Below, piece after piece: positions 24,180 through 37,640 of a DNA stretch of 64,000 nucleotides; the stretch's first letter is position 1; every line of letters begins with the position of its first letter. The stretch is from Nosema muscidifuracis. Its lineage: Eukaryota; Microsporidia; Nosematidae. Below the pieces are notes generated by a model. The model worked only from the letters and a program-made list of their open reading frames with translations. It was not told the origin of the DNA and searched no databases. Where the stretch lies: assembly GCA_028335825.1 (NCBI GenBank), contig JAIOKI010000013.1, forward strand, positions 310,001 through 374,000, written 5' to 3'. A program made the translations under genes and the position numbers.

Positions 24180-25395
24180 GTCAACCCGTTTCGTTGGGCT
24201 ATCAGGGATGCAAAATACCGCTTCATTAATAATTGGTGTTTCGATATAAATATTTTTATTTTTCTGTTCTTTTTTCATCCCCTTTTCTTCGGTCTTCTTT
24301 TTATAGCTTTCTAGTGATAAAAATACGTCATTAGTAATTCCAAATTTCTAAACATGTTTTCAGTATTTATAGAGTACTTCATCGAATAAACATGTTTAGC
24401 CATTTGTTTATTTTAATGTAAATGCGTGTTTTAACAAGACACGTCAACTTTGTATTCTTGACTCACTCCTTTATTACAATTGATAGGACATGTCTAGAGT
24501 TACACTCTGACAATGACCATGTTGTTCCAATCTATTCAATTTCAAAATGATAAATTTCTTCTTTATATAAATAACTGTAAACCTCTGAAACTCAATGTTT
24601 CATATAATATCTCGAATTCTTGGTATCTTTTTCCACATAGTCATTAAATTCCACCAAATTACTACAATTCTCACATCATCGCTGAGTTTATTCACATAGA
24701 TCTCATTTTTCTTATTATTCCTCTATTTACTAAATCATTCAAATACACAATGATTTTTTTCTTCAGACTCTGATATACAACTTAATATTTAAAAACTATT
24801 TTTTCTCTCTGTCTAGTTTTTTAGACACTTTTCACTTAATAAGCATTTTATCTTCTCATTTATTTCTTCAATACTCCTGTTATTTTTAATCTTAGATTTA
24901 TAATCTTTTTTACTACAAAAATATTTAAAACTTTTATTTATATTATTCCCCGGATTTTTATAGGTAAGTAATGCTTTTACGTTAGAAACACTTTTTAGCT
25001 ATGTATCCCACTTTCATGAATACGAAACAACATTTAATATTATAATAGGTTCTTTTTCGAAATATTATGTTGGCCCTTATTTTTCTTTGACTTTCTTCAA
25101 TTTTCATATAATCATCATTATCTTTCTCTTCAGATAATATCTCCGCATAACACCAATTTCTTTCTCATCTCTAAAATGCTTCTATAATTTCTAAATAACA
25201 TCATACTAAGTCTTTTATAATAATATAATCCCGCAAATACTCACCTATAATTAATCTATCCTGTCTAACTCTTACTATCTCTATTCCTATCTGCAGCTTT
25301 ATTCTTGCTCGTACTCACCTAGTTTTAAACAAAATTTTATTAGGAATTTATCTCTCTGTTTTTCTTTGTGTTCGCCATGTTAAATATTATTTGAT
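24180..25395 (-). mobile_element. Ty3/gypsy-type gag/protease fossil (MANT family)
   Basis: On the minus strand a start reading MANTKKNRE lies near 25,390. It is directly preceded by ...TTTAACA, like an LTR end, and overlaps TGGCGAACAC, a primer-site-like sequence. Downstream (about 25,000) is a knuckle-like cysteine cluster. The same MANT start recurs in the fossils at 31.7 kb and 36.0 kb. The copy is old and broken many times. Confidence 0.5.
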
Positions 25396-25399
25396 ATTG

Positions 25400-26300
25400 A
25401 GGTATAAATCCAATATAAGATAATTCTTTTGTAGGTTATTTACAATAACAATTTAGATATATATAAATTGGTTGGAAATAAATATAGCCCAGAATCTTAG
25501 AATATCTTTCAAATAGAAGACTTATCAGATACTATGAATCTGTTCATTAATTAATTTATCATGATCAATTCAATTAAAGTGGCCTTTTTAATGAACCACA
25601 ATCTCACATTTTCCGGGGTATTCTTATCTTCAGTACAAGCCTATCACCTAACAAAAACTTAAATATGTAAGTATTTTAATATTGATGATAGGTATATTAT
25701 CAAAAAAAAATCTGATACATTAAGAATAATGCATATTATTTATAGAAAAAAATGTGATCTTAGTATATTTTACAGAAATTATTAAAAGTAAATTAAAAAG
25801 ATTTTATATTCTAAAGGAAATCAAGTAGAAAGATTTTAGATTTCTGAAATAGCTGAAGGAATAACGTTAAAATTATGATTTAATGCATAAATAAGACAAA
25901 CACTATAAGATATTTTAAAAAACGCATAAAAAATTCAATAATACATAATGATTATTTTTGGGGAATTTCAATTTAGTGATTTTTTGGCTGTTTAATAGAT
26001 CGTTAGTCATTTGTCGAATTTTTAAATCAGAAAATCGATTACATTGAAATTAAATTGAGATCAATTAGTGGTGTATTAGAACTTAAATTTCTGCACGACA
26101 TATAGCTGGAGGAATATTTTTTGTGTTACTATACAAAAAAATCAATAAATCACAACATGATAAAGAATCTGAATAAAAAAATATATAAGCTGGAGAAATA
26201 ATATAGAATTAAACATGAAAATACTAGAAGTGATATTTACAGACTGGAAATAGAAGATAAATAATAAGAAAATAAGGATACACGGATAAACAGGTTTTAA
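25400..26300. other. AT-rich spacer, nothing recognised
   Basis: No supportable gene or RNA is present. The left end may include the decayed LTR of the preceding fossil. Confidence 0.4.
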
Positions 26301-29160
26301 GAATCGTAGAAGACTAGATTTTGAATATTATAAGGAGTATTATCGAACAAAAAGGTTTGGATCCTAGCTTATGAAGAATAAAAAATTAAGCTGGCTGAAA
26401 ACTGTTCGAATAAAATATCCCTATTTGAATTTCTAATCATAGACAAGAAAAGGGTTGAGACCTCATCTATATCCTACAAGAAAGGGCGAATAAAAAATTA
26501 GAATTGAAAGATGAGATAATTAATTGGGTCTTTAGAAGTGGAATAGCACAAAACAGAGACTTTATTAATCTATTTATGATAACAGAGGGACTAATAAATT
26601 AGGTAGATGAAGCTAATATAATTGCAGATGAAAGCTGTAAGAGAAGATTAATAAAATGAAAGCAGAGATAAGTTACATAAAACATCCGACCAAAATTGTA
26701 ACAATCCAAAAGCAAGTTAATATGATTTCTAAAGAAAACCTACTAAATAAATATTGTCGAAGTAAATAATAATAGAAGGATGACGTAGATCATTGTTCGA
26801 AATATTTTACTATCTACAAATATAGTATTGACAATTTTGATGATATCATGAATTAAGAAATAAACGCAAGATCAAATGATCCAAATAAATCTTTTAAATT
26901 TGATGAATAGATTCACTTTACATAAAATACATTTTTTTAATAATTTAATGGATACAAAAGCTAAAGAAAAATAATATCAGAGAAAATTATAAAGAGAATA
27001 AGCGCATCCCTATATACACATAAAGTTTTAATAATTAGACGTTTATGCTTAGATTAAAAATACAAAATATAAAAAAATCCTAAGTAGAACTTTAAGTCTA
27101 AAAACGAAAAACACATTTCAGAATTTTATTTCTTGCCAAAAAAGGGACGAATTAATAATACTATGAACAGACTTACTGGAAAAAAAGAAGAACTTAGTCA
27201 CAGTCAATTATGCAGAATAGACTTTGTAGATAGGTTTATAATTATTCTTTGTGATAAATGCGATAGAAGTTTTGAAAATACGAATGTAATATAGAAACTA
27301 AGGCATATCGTTGTGAACAAACCGTTAAGAATACAAAAAGCCGAATATGAAAAAAAGAATATAACTAAAATGCAAATATATACAGCATTCAACATGGACA
27401 AAACTAAATGAAAATGAAAACTTACAAAAATTTATATAATTTCAGTAAAATTGTGATATTTGATAAATACCTCTTGCCATATATGATGAAGATTCTCTAT
27501 AACTCAAAAATAGATCTAAAGGATAAGTTTTAAAAAATTCCGCAAAAAAATATTATAAAAGTCGGTTTTTATATACGTAGACAACATCATAATTTTAAAG
27601 AAACAAAAATTAACATGATAAAGCATAAAACATAACATTAAAATTTCTGATAAAAATGTATTGGTTTGATGGCTAACAAAGACAAAATTGCAATTATAAA
27701 TCAAGAAATAAACTTTTTAGGATATAAAACAAGATCGAATGAATAATATCGAAATTAGACAATAGAGAGATAATAAAAACTTCAATCTTTGCAAAATATC
27801 AATGAGATAAGAAAAATTTATGAAAAACTGTGAAAAATATCAGTGCTTCTCATGGGGTTACTAGAGAAATATCAATTAGTTCGGACTAAAAAAAGAACAT
27901 ATAAAGCAGTTTAATTTCTGAAAATTTAAACTATTAACATAATTTTAACAAAATATTTTATTTAGAAACGAGTGCCTTCAATGTTTGAATTGGCACAATA
28001 TTAAGTCAACATAATGTCGAAAAGAGATAAAGGTTATGCATTCATCAAGAAAATTATCTGAAACAGAACTAAACTACAGCATTACAGATAAGAATAAATA
28101 TAGATACTTTTTAGTAGGCAAGATATTTACACTTATTACAAACCACATAGATTCAAAATCGCTCAACGAAAAAAGAGAGATACAATAATCGAAATTACCA
28201 GGTAAATTGAAATCTTACATGTAAATGCACTAGGCAGAAAGAATAATGGCACAGCAATAAACCATATCAGAAAGAATAATGGCACAGCTCCAATAGACAA
28301 GTAAATCATGGAGGTGAATTGTAGTCTGGTATATAAGAGTGGCAAACTAACGACATTATTATTACAGAATAACAATGTAGAGATGTTATAAAATGTACTG
28401 CATGCAAGTTATATAATTATTTTAGAGTATGGTATTCAAAGACAATCTAGGTGTAATAAATGGGCGAAAAAAGATCGCTTTTGACATTATGAGACCAATT
28501 AAAGGAAGTAATATAATAACTGAAATTAAAAAAATTTACGAAATACGGATTTGCAAAATAGTAAAAACAAGGAACTTGGACCCATTACTAAAGTTTTTTA
28601 GGGAAATATATAAGATGATACTTACAACAAATAATTTCAAACTCACCAAAAGAAATCGAAAATGGTGTCAAGCTAACGAAATTAAATGACAACTAGTGAC
28701 GCGCATTGTCGCCAGTCAAATAAACGAATTGAAAGATTAAAAGAACCATAGTCGAAGAAGTGACTAAACAATTTGAAAAAAAACTTTAAAATATAGAATT
28801 TTAAAATTGATAGCGGTTTAAAAAAAGGTTATAAATTTAAGAATTAATCTTTCCCAGAAGAAGTAAGAATCTTGATATATAGAAAAACTTTCGGAGGTAG
28901 AATTTACAAGAAAGTTAAAGAAAAGAATATTTCCTCATCAAACAAAATAAGTCAAAGATATATCAAATAAATAATTCGAATTTAAAAAATGAACAAAATA
29001 CATGAATATAAAAGGCAGCCAAAATTATATTGTTAGGTAAGATCACTGAAGTATTAGTATTTGATACTTATATGCTGGGACCAGATAATGGAAGATAATT
29101 AAAAGACATGAATATCAGTTCAGAGAGTGAAAAAATGAAAGTTTAAGAAACTTTGAGGTG
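26300..29160 (+). mobile_element. Old Ty3/gypsy retrotransposon fossil
   Basis: In order on the plus strand are a gag-like region (about 26.4-27.1 kb), an RT active-site-like stretch (FIYVDNIIIL near 27.57 kb, then INFLGYKTRS, the conserved FLG motif after it), and an RNase H-like run (KYRYFLVGKIFTLITNHIDSKSL near 28.1-28.17 kb, matching the FTLxTDHxALKSL signature). Integrase-like remnants may continue to about 29.1 kb. A short tandem duplication (about 31 bp, AGAAAGAATAATGGCACAGC) lies at 28235-28290. The copy is broken many times and ancient. Terminal repeats were not identified. Confidence 0.6.
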
Positions 29161-29675
29161 GCATGTTACGAAGTTATTTAAAAAATTAATATACTACCTT
29201 TAATTTGTAAATTACAACAATATTATGTTTCTACAACAAGATATATGACTAGAAGAAAATTAAGTGTAGACCTTTACTAATATAATTAAAATTATATCTT
29301 CTTGTAATTTTTTAGATATTACTTTCGAAAAAAAATTAAATGTTCCAGTTATAGACAATTTAGCCATATTTAATAAGTTAAGATAATTTTATTTAATTAC
29401 AATGTTAATTAAATTTAGGAAATAACAAATATCCTCAGTATAATTCTTATATATACTAACAACAATATTTTACTTTAGCATTTGTTTTTCTCTAGTTATT
29501 TATTCACGTAATTTTGTATTTATAGAAAAACAAATATAAAAAATATGAATATCACTCATAATTATTATTTGGCTATAGGAAAGAATATACTTCTATAAAT
29601 ACAGTTTTAGTACTTTTTATCTTTACCTGATTATATATTTGAGGATCGAATCACATATTTCTTTAACTTATTATT
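29161..29675. other. AT-rich spacer, nothing recognised
   Basis: No coding, RNA or repeat signal can be supported. Confidence 0.5.
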
Positions 29676-29680
29676 AAAAA

Positions 29681-30230
29681 ATGATAGATAGTAATAATAA
29701 TGAACAATATAAGCCAAAAATGATGTACAAAATCACAAAAGATAACATTAAAAATGATTTTTAGAGATTGAAAGCAAATAATAACAAAATAGATTTTAAA
29801 AATCAAGAAAAAAAGTATATATCAAAATATAGATTATGTAATTATTATTTGGAAAAATGAGGTCTTATGTCAAACAAACAGAATAACAAATTATCCAACT
29901 TTCATCAAAAAGGTAGGCACCTCGAATTTTCTTAAACAAATCCAGATGTCAAAGGTGAACTACATAAATTTCCTCAAAATATTAGAAAGGTAGTTAAAAA
30001 AATATATTAAACAAGAGCCAATAACAGTTGCTTTTGAAAAGAATATCGACCACATAAAATTAGAACCAAAAATTATGTCTTATATCACAGATGAATTTTC
30101 TAGTAAAATTAAAAAGACGAACAGCATTTCTAAAGATATTTTGATAAGAAAACAATCATTAAAAAATTTCGAGTTAAGCAAACATCAAATTTTATAGTAA
30201 GATGTAAAAGAAATGAGAAAACTAAATAAA
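29681..30230 (+). pseudogene. Decayed coding-like region, unknown identity
   Basis: From ATG at 29,681 a hydrophilic Lys/Asn-rich translation begins (MIDSNNNEQYKPKMMYKITK). A coherent stretch follows in another frame at about 30,010-30,190 (KNIDHIKLEPKIMSYITDEF). It has several interruptions. I do not recognise it. Confidence 0.3.
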
Positions 30231-30235
30231 TAATA

Positions 30236-31025
30236 TTGCTCAGGAGAATTTCCTAAGTATAGGAAAAAAATCTTATTTTAATCAAATATTTAATCTTGTT
30301 TTTATTCGTGGAACATCTTTACATTTATTATAATTAAAAAACGCAATTGTCTTGTCTAAGATCTAGATAGTTAAAGGTGAAATTAATTTATTACTTCCTT
30401 AACTAATACATGAAAAATAAATAGACGAAAATTCGAACTTAGCTACTTGTAGTATTTTTATTATTGATTTATTATGTAACAAGAGATGTTATTATGCCAA
30501 CTTCGAAAATAAGACATTCCATAGAAACAAACCTTATAATTTCGGAATGAGTCTTCATTCTAATCAAGTAACGTTACTACGCTATTCATCAAATCGCAAT
30601 TTACTTTTATAAAATAGTCATAAAGAATTAAGTATTCTAAAAGTTAAAAATAATAGAATTCAGTTAACTTATTGAAAATACATCCTAAATAACTTACATA
30701 ATTCTTTAAATTAATATTCTCGATTCTTCTCATTTATTTATGGATTTTGCTTAAGTGTAAAAAATTTCGCAAGTTATCCCTGATATATACTACCTTGTAT
30801 CAATTTTTTAAGCCCTCGAGTATATTTTATTCACCTACTATTTACTTCTAGAAAAATCTCGAGAACATATGATAAAAATAGATTATTAAAAATGTTTAAC
30901 AGATTTTTGAACAGAAATAATTAAAAAATTATGAGAATTAAATAGTAATGTATAGCATTGAGTGTTGTTCTAACTACAAAATGTAGATAGAAAAAATAAA
31001 TAATCGTTGGGTTTTATTTAATATC
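30236..31025. other. AT-rich spacer, nothing recognised
   Basis: No gene, RNA or repeat is supportable here. Confidence 0.5.
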
Positions 31026-31029
31026 TAAA

Positions 31030-31631
31030 ATGTTTATGGTGGAAAATATAAAAATCGAAATCTGCAAGAAAAACATTTTGTACGAATTAAAAAGAGCACC
31101 AATACTTTTAAGTTTTGCAAAACTAGCAATCAAAGATAAAATTTATTATTTTATCAGCAAGGTTGATTCACTAACGCTGGATAAGAACTTAAGATAATGA
31201 GCGATAAAGAAAGAGCTTTTGAAATTTGAAAAGAGTTTAGTGATAATACGAACTATACGAAATTTATTATTTAAAATAAGTGAAGATACAAAAAGTAGTA
31301 ACTTTTAATGAAAGGTTGAAAGTAAAAGCTCGATGATAGAAATCAAAATGACTGAAAAAAGAAGGTCATAAAAAATATAATTATAACAATGATAGAAGGA
31401 AGAAAACCGCAATTGAAGTTTGATTATTTTAGTACTAAATTAGATGATAATGATAGAAATATTGTAAAATTGATATTATCAATATCGAATCTTTGTAAAA
31501 TATATGTTAAAGATCTAGTCTTTAGTTCCGGATTCGAGTTTGATATATTACAGTGTAAGTATAGGAAAATGATGATCAAGAGATGTGGTTCCTATCTAAA
31601 TCTTATAGTTAAAGATGACTTTGATATATAA
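31030..31631 (+). pseudogene. Decayed gene of unknown family
   Basis: From ATG at 31,030 about 55 codons are open (MFMVENIKIEICKKNILYEL...). The theme continues in a second frame ending with 80 open codons at 31,389-31,631 (MIEGRKPQLKFDYFSTKLDD... ending VKDDFDI). The composition matches microsporidian coding sequence. It is probably a small host gene of about 190 residues that was broken fairly recently, because both halves remain readable. I do not recognise the family. Confidence 0.4.
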
Positions 31632-31699
31632 TTATTAAAATTTGCATTATTATAAAAAAAGTTTTATATTAAATTATTATTGAGTTTTTTATTATTTGT

Positions 31700-33480
31700 G
31701 AGGGGTTAATATGGCGAACACAGGAAATAAAGAAGAATTAAGTGAGTTTCATGATCAGGTGACCAATAATTTGTCACAGTAAGCAAAGAAAATTAAAGCT
31801 AAAGTTATGATTTTAAAAAGACTAGGATAGTGAGTGTAAATCAAGTAGTGCAATGGGAATCTATATAGTTAAAATATATATTTCAAAAAAAATGCGATAT
31901 GAATCAAGAAATGCAATTAGAAATAGATAAACTGGAAGAAGAAAAATGTAAAGTAATAGAATAGATGATGGACATTATAACAGAAAACATAAAATATTAT
32001 CTCCAGAAAGAGATTATTAGAAGTATATAAAAGGTTTATCCTATATTTTCTAATAGATTTAATCAGCGCAGTAGTGAATGTAATACTAGATATTGCAACC
32101 TCAGAAAAAGTAATATGAGCAATCAATGTTAAGAGAAAGAAAATAAGATGTTAAGTATTTTGGATATTTTTTATGTGAAAAGAAGAAATGCCACCTCAAA
32201 AAGTATTACAATTGGAGGAGATTATTAAGATATATTCGAGGGTTTTAAAGTTAGTAAAGAGATGATAGAATTCATAACCAGTTGTAAATACGTCATTGGG
32301 ACAAAGAGAGGTAGAGAATAGTGAGAAAAACAATGAATATCACAAAAAATTAGGTTAAAAACAAAAGATCAATTTAGAGATTGAAAATCACGAGGAATTA
32401 TAATGAATTTCTCTAATTAGAAAAACCGAATGAATATATGAAAGTTGTTAGTAATCTTATAAGATTAAAAAATTGGTGTAAAAATACACCTTTGAATTTT
32501 CCACGATTAGAGATTTGATAAGAGCCTACAAGGGTCGAGTGTATTCATGGTGATTGATTTGAAAGAAGAATTTTACCATATTGAAATTGAAGAGAGACTT
32601 ATATATAAGGCGGCATTTAAATTTGATGAAAATGTTTATTAATGGAATAGCATGGTAGTGAGATTCAAAAATCATCCCAAATTATGCAAAGAACTATGAA
32701 TTGAATGCTTGAAGGTTTTAGAGGGATGTGTGTAAAGTATACATGGATGATTAGGTTATACTAAGAAATATAGACTAGATGTCAATCAAGGGAAGATACA
32801 ATATGAGAAAAAGAATGTATATTTACTGAGGGTAATATAAGATGAATAAAAAGATACAGGAATTAATTTAAAATACAATATGTTAAAGAGAAAAGAGGAT
32901 AGACATGAATGCATTGAACAAATAATTTAAAGGGGGGAAAATAGAGGTGAAATAGGGAAATAGTATAAAATTAATAATTAAAGACAGAAAAAAAAGAAAG
33001 CATAAAATTGTGATTGATGGAGTCAAGTATTGGGGATGACTTCAGGAAAGAAACTTAAAAACGCCAAAAAGTATAAAAGGGTTTATTTATTATTCAAGTA
33101 CATGGATAAATAGACAATAGAAATGTAAAAGAAACTTATTGAAAGCTAAAAATGAAGTTTTACTGATCAAGCATGTAATATCGAATATAGAATTATTTGA
33201 AAACAGTGAAATATGCCAAGTGATAACCAGAATTCGAAAGATATTCGAAAATTGTTTTAACTAGTTGCAAAGGAGAAAAATTGCTGTGGACATTATGAAA
33301 ATATAAGAACCAAAGAGATACTCTTTAGAAGGTATATATTATTTAACAATTTGTAGAAGAACAATCAGTAAGAATAGTCAAAGAGAAAATTTGAGAGATG
33401 TAATGAAAAGTGATTGTGAAGGATATATGAGTGAAATAAAGTATTAAAGAAATACGAGAAAGTTTCATATATAGTGAAAA
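31700..33480 (+). mobile_element. Ty3/gypsy fossil (MANT family)
   Basis: Gag begins MANTGNKEELSEF at 31,711, in the TGGCGAACAC primer-like context shared with two other fossils. RT is recognisable at 32,545-32,700 (MVIDLKEEFYHIEIEE, then YKAAFKF and a QRxMN-like region). The rest is too decayed to assign. The copy is old and broken many times. The 5' flank TTTGTGAGGGGTTA resembles 49,502-49,516. Confidence 0.6.
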
Positions 33481-34050
33481 TAAATGATGAAAGAATAGAA
33501 AAGCGATACTACTACTTAAAAAGATTCTTTAAAATATGATTAACTGTACAGCGGTGTTGATAAGAGGGGTTTAACTCCCTATTAAACAAATTTTTAATAT
33601 TATTTATCTTATCAAAAATTCTGCATTCGGCTATGAAAGAAATAAAAATAATTATCTATACTAGAGAAGAACTTTGTATTATTTAGTTTTAATATAATCG
33701 CTAGTTTGACTGTTGAAAGGAACTGGTTATGGCTATTTTTTTATTTATCTTTTCAGCTATATATAATGATGCTCTAGGGTTCCGAAAAAAATATAGAAAC
33801 AAAACTAATCTAAGATGATGATTCTTGATTTGTTCTTTTGAAGATTCAAAAACATAAAAATAAATGAAATTTTAGCAAAAAATAATCCGGCTTAGGAATC
33901 TAACTTTTAAAGGAGATAGCTCAATCAATTAATTTTAACATTTTGTATTTCTATTTCTAGTTACTTATTTTGAAAAATAAATTGAAAGAAAAATTTCATT
34001 AAGCAATTTTTTTTCTAAAAACTGCGAGTATATTTCTAATGAATCTCTCA
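33481..34050. other. AT-rich spacer, nothing recognised
   Basis: No supportable feature is present. Confidence 0.5.
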
Positions 34051-34059
34051 GATAATTTA

Positions 34060-34890
34060 TTAATTAAATCCCAAATAAATTTCTAAAAACTATGTCTCTT
34101 TTTAGTTGTTATTACATTTCTTCGTTTTGAATAGCTTCTACTTTATTGTTGAAAGATTCGACTGCTTGCGTGTTTACGCGATATTTAAAATTCACAATCT
34201 CTCTTTATAGCAAGCATTTTTATGTATGTAAGCTAATGATTAAAGCTTACCATAAGACTTAACCTCATTTTTACTATGGTGCTGCCTTATTTACATTTGC
34301 TACGATTATAGGAATCATCCGATCTGCCTTTTTGTTTATGATTATACAAGCAAAATATTGAGTAATTATATCATAAAACTCGACAATACAATGACAATCA
34401 GTCTTATTTATCGGAAATCTTTATCTGTTTACTTAAATTTATGATTGAGATTAATGACATTTTCTCAATCAAAGCATATAGACTTTCTATTTTGTTCTGT
34501 GAGTTATTATGGTTCTCTACTATTTTGATAAATTTATTTATAATTTTATTGTAAGTGCGAAAATTACTATTCATTCCTTGATAAATCACCGCCTGTGGCG
34601 TATTTAGCGACTATTTAAGTAAAACTTTAAAAAGTGAAGAATAGAAAGTTTGAGTTCATCAAAAGAATTATCATTTTTATACTAAGGCGAGATTGATAAT
34701 TAGAGCGATTAGTATTGCAACATCTAATGATAATATTTCCTTTGCCTGTTTATATTTTTTATTCATATAAAACATCACATCCATAACATCTTTGAATCTT
34801 TCTTTAATGTTCCACTCATCAAAAGTTGCTATTAATTTCAGTTTCATCATTCTTGTCGTCTCAACTTATAATTTATCTCGCCTAAAAGGC
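34060..34890 (-). mobile_element. Merlin (ISXO2-like) DNA transposon relic
   Basis: Minus-strand translation gives, from N- to C-terminus: a SKLxLxxILHFLYLW-like segment (DELKLSILHFLKFYLN, about 34.62-34.68 kb), TPQAVIYQGMNSNFRTYNKI (about 34.53-34.59 kb), PIIVANVNKAAPYSKNEVKS (about 34.26-34.31 kb), SLAYIHKNACYKER, and VNFKYRVNTQAVESFNN (about 34.14-34.19 kb). This follows the Merlin/IS1016 DDE transposase order, in which an xHTxTIE/VNTQxVES block ends the catalytic core. At least three frame changes and stops separate the pieces. Terminal inverted repeats were not found. Merlin elements are known in microsporidia. It is a decayed, non-autonomous relic. Confidence 0.65.
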
Positions 34891-35990
34891 AATAATATCA
34901 CGAATAAATTTTATACAGCGGAGAATTTAAATGTAATTTATTATAAAATACTAATTTTAGGTAAATATAAATAAGCTTTATAAGCATTATATATTTCTAA
35001 GTTTTAAAATTCCATTTAAATTGGTAAATAACCAGATAAATTTTAGAGAATAAAAATTAACTTTTCAAGTAAATTCTTCTATAAAATGGTGTCTGTATTG
35101 TAGATGATATAGTTATTTCAGCTTAATAGTAGGCTATGATGAACAGATTTTAGTTTTAGAAGCATTAAATAAAAAGAAATGTAAAGATTGAATTTTTGTG
35201 TCACATAATTAAAGATAATAATAGAATATTATTGATTAAGAATCAATACCAGGTGTATTAAAGAATTAAGGTTGATATTGTGACTATTAAAGAAGTATTG
35301 CAAATATAGCAATATATATTGTATTCAATTGCGAGATATAAAGAAACAAATACATTTTGTATCGTTAGGATTTCAGATTTTAATAAAGCATTAATTCTGA
35401 TAACAAATGTCTTTAAAGAATATGTGAATCAATATAATCACAAGTATTTAACAAAAATATGATTCAAGTTCTTCGTCTCATTAAAATTCAATCAAAAAAT
35501 AATAACGATTAGAACTTTTCTAAAAAAATCTATTAAGATACTTTTTATTAATGATAATATTAATTATGTAGCAGTATTAATCTGGATCTTAGTTATCTTT
35601 ATATATTTCAAGATGTTTATTTTAAGTAATTATCTATCAAAAAATAAATAAATTGAAGAAAAGTATAGTAGATATGAAATCAATATCAATATTATCGAAT
35701 GATAAAACATATATAAATATTTATTATAAGTCAAGAATGTTATAGAAGCTCTACCATTAATGATAATATTAGGCCAACATTGTGAATTTAATACATTTTT
35801 GTAAACATCAGAAGTAAAGTAATTTTATCTAAATACCAATGTGGCAATTTAATAATTTATTGTTGCAGTATTGAAATTACTAGAATTAATATAAAAATAA
35901 TAAAATATTAAAACTTCAAATAAGAATTTAGAGATATTAAATACAGAAATATCTGTTATCATTCTTAATAATTTAATCTCATATTTATAA
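34891..35990 (+). mobile_element. Probable Ty3/gypsy pol fossil fragment
   Basis: Near 35,095-35,125 the plus strand reads CIVDDIVISA, which resembles the RT active site YxDDIxI of LTR retrotransposons. Further downstream the coding pattern fades. It is a small, old fragment whose boundaries are guesses. Confidence 0.4.
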
Positions 35991-35999
35991 TAAATATAT

Positions 36000-37640
36000 A
36001 CAAGGCGAACACAAGGAACATTGATTTAGATATTGAGTAATATGATCGAGAGGCTTAACTATTATTAGAGTAATATAGAATATTTATGGTACGTTATTGA
36101 GCAGCGAACGGGATAAGAAGATCTTGAGAGATATTTATAAGAGGAAACAGAGTTATTAAAAATCTAGATAATATGTTAAAGTTTTAGAAGATAATATTTA
36201 AAGTGATAAAATAGAAAAAAGTAGCTGTAAGTGTAATAAATAAGATTCGGTCGGAAAGATAAAATAGTGAAAAAATAAAAAGATTTTATAATTGTAAAAG
36301 ACTAGAATACAAAGAGAAGTAAATAAGATTAAGTTTTAAAATATGGTTAACAACAGTACTAGTATATTGAGGATTGTAGATAAATGGAAGAAAGTAAAAG
36401 ATAGAAGAAACTTTTAAAGGGTAAATGTTAAAGAGAAGAATACTGGTGAATTGATTAGAGCTTGAAGAGCTAAAAAAGAAATTACAAAAGTATTTCACTG
36501 CGATAAAAAAGATATAAAAAATATTGAAATTATAAAAGTGTATGATTAGGATAATTGAAAGAGAGAAGGATATTGAGAAGAATGCCAATTAGTTACCTAT
36601 GTGTTAATAAAAAAAAGCAGAAGCATTTAACAAAAACATGAAAAAAAAGATAATCAGATGATCCGAAGCCAAGCTTAGAACCTCTATAAGAGCATAGAAG
36701 AAACCAGATGAAAGTATAATATTGATAACTAATTTGATTGCGTTAAAAAACCTTCACAAATTATTTAATGATGATAATAAATAAATACCTTTAATAATTT
36801 AAAATACTCAAGCATTAGTAAAGCAACTAGCATCAAATCCAGCGTAGATAGAACCATTGCTTTCAGATAATGCTAAGGATATATTAAGACTTACACAAGA
36901 ATCTCTAGATATTTAAAAGAAAATGATAAAGATAAGACAGCATTTGAGATTAATAAGAAAGCCTATAAGTGGAATATATGGTGATGGGGTTAAAAAATTG
37001 CATAGGGTTTACAAAGAACTATGAATACAGTGTTTAAGGAATATATAGGAAAAGGTATAGAAGTCATATGGAAGAACAAAGAAGAGCACAGTATGAGAGT
37101 TAATATTGAGAAAGTACAATTAGCACAGAAAGAAGTAAATCTTCTAGGAATTACTTTGATAGGTCAAGATATAACACTCTCGAAGATAAAGAAAAAAGCA
37201 TTGTAATGTACAGATATAAAGATGTATCAGATGTAAAAAGTTTTTAAAAATTTCATAAAGAATTATTTTAAATTGACGATGATTAAAATATATAGTTAAG
37301 AGGGAAAGAGATAGAATTTAATGAATCTTAGAAAGTTTTCAAAGTCATTAGGTAAGTTAAAAATATTAGATTTGAAAAGAATTTTAGGCATTTTTGGAAG
37401 TACTTATGCATAAAACAAGAAAGGAGAATTGATTATTATATATTGGCTTATGCAGAAATGAAATTAGTGAAAAAGAAATGTATGCTGTATTTTTAGGAAT
37501 TAGAAAGTCTGAATATGAATCGAGTGGAGGAAATTTAAAATAGAAACGGAGTATAGAGAACTGGTAAAAATTATAAAAAAGTAAAATTTAATAATTGTCT
37601 TATTCCAATACTTACTTTATTGAACACGGAGTATACGTTA
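36000..37640 (+). mobile_element. Ty3/gypsy fossil (MANT family) with a repeat inside
   Basis: A gag start of the MANT family (ANTRNIDL after ACA, near 36,004) opens the fossil. RT follows at about 36,900-37,206, with KDKTAFEINKKAYKWN, then MNTVF, and near the end VNLLGITLIGQDITLSKIKKKAL, which matches the conserved FLG region. The unclassified repeat of about 95 bp (36780-36875) sits just before the RT remnant. The copy is old and broken several times. Confidence 0.6.
36780..36875 (-). repeat. Unclassified dispersed repeat, copy 2
   Basis: The same landmarks as the copy at 23785-23880 occur in the same order (AATACCTTTAATAATTTAAA, AAAGCAAC, CCAGCGTAG, GCTTTCAG on the plus strand). It lies inside the Ty3/gypsy fossil, so either it inserted there or a fossil segment carries it. 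Confidence 0.65.

Noticed and set aside
37021-37206. 61-codon open frame as a host gene
   Set aside because: The sequence matches the end of an LTR-element RT and belongs to the fossil at 36.0-37.6 kb.
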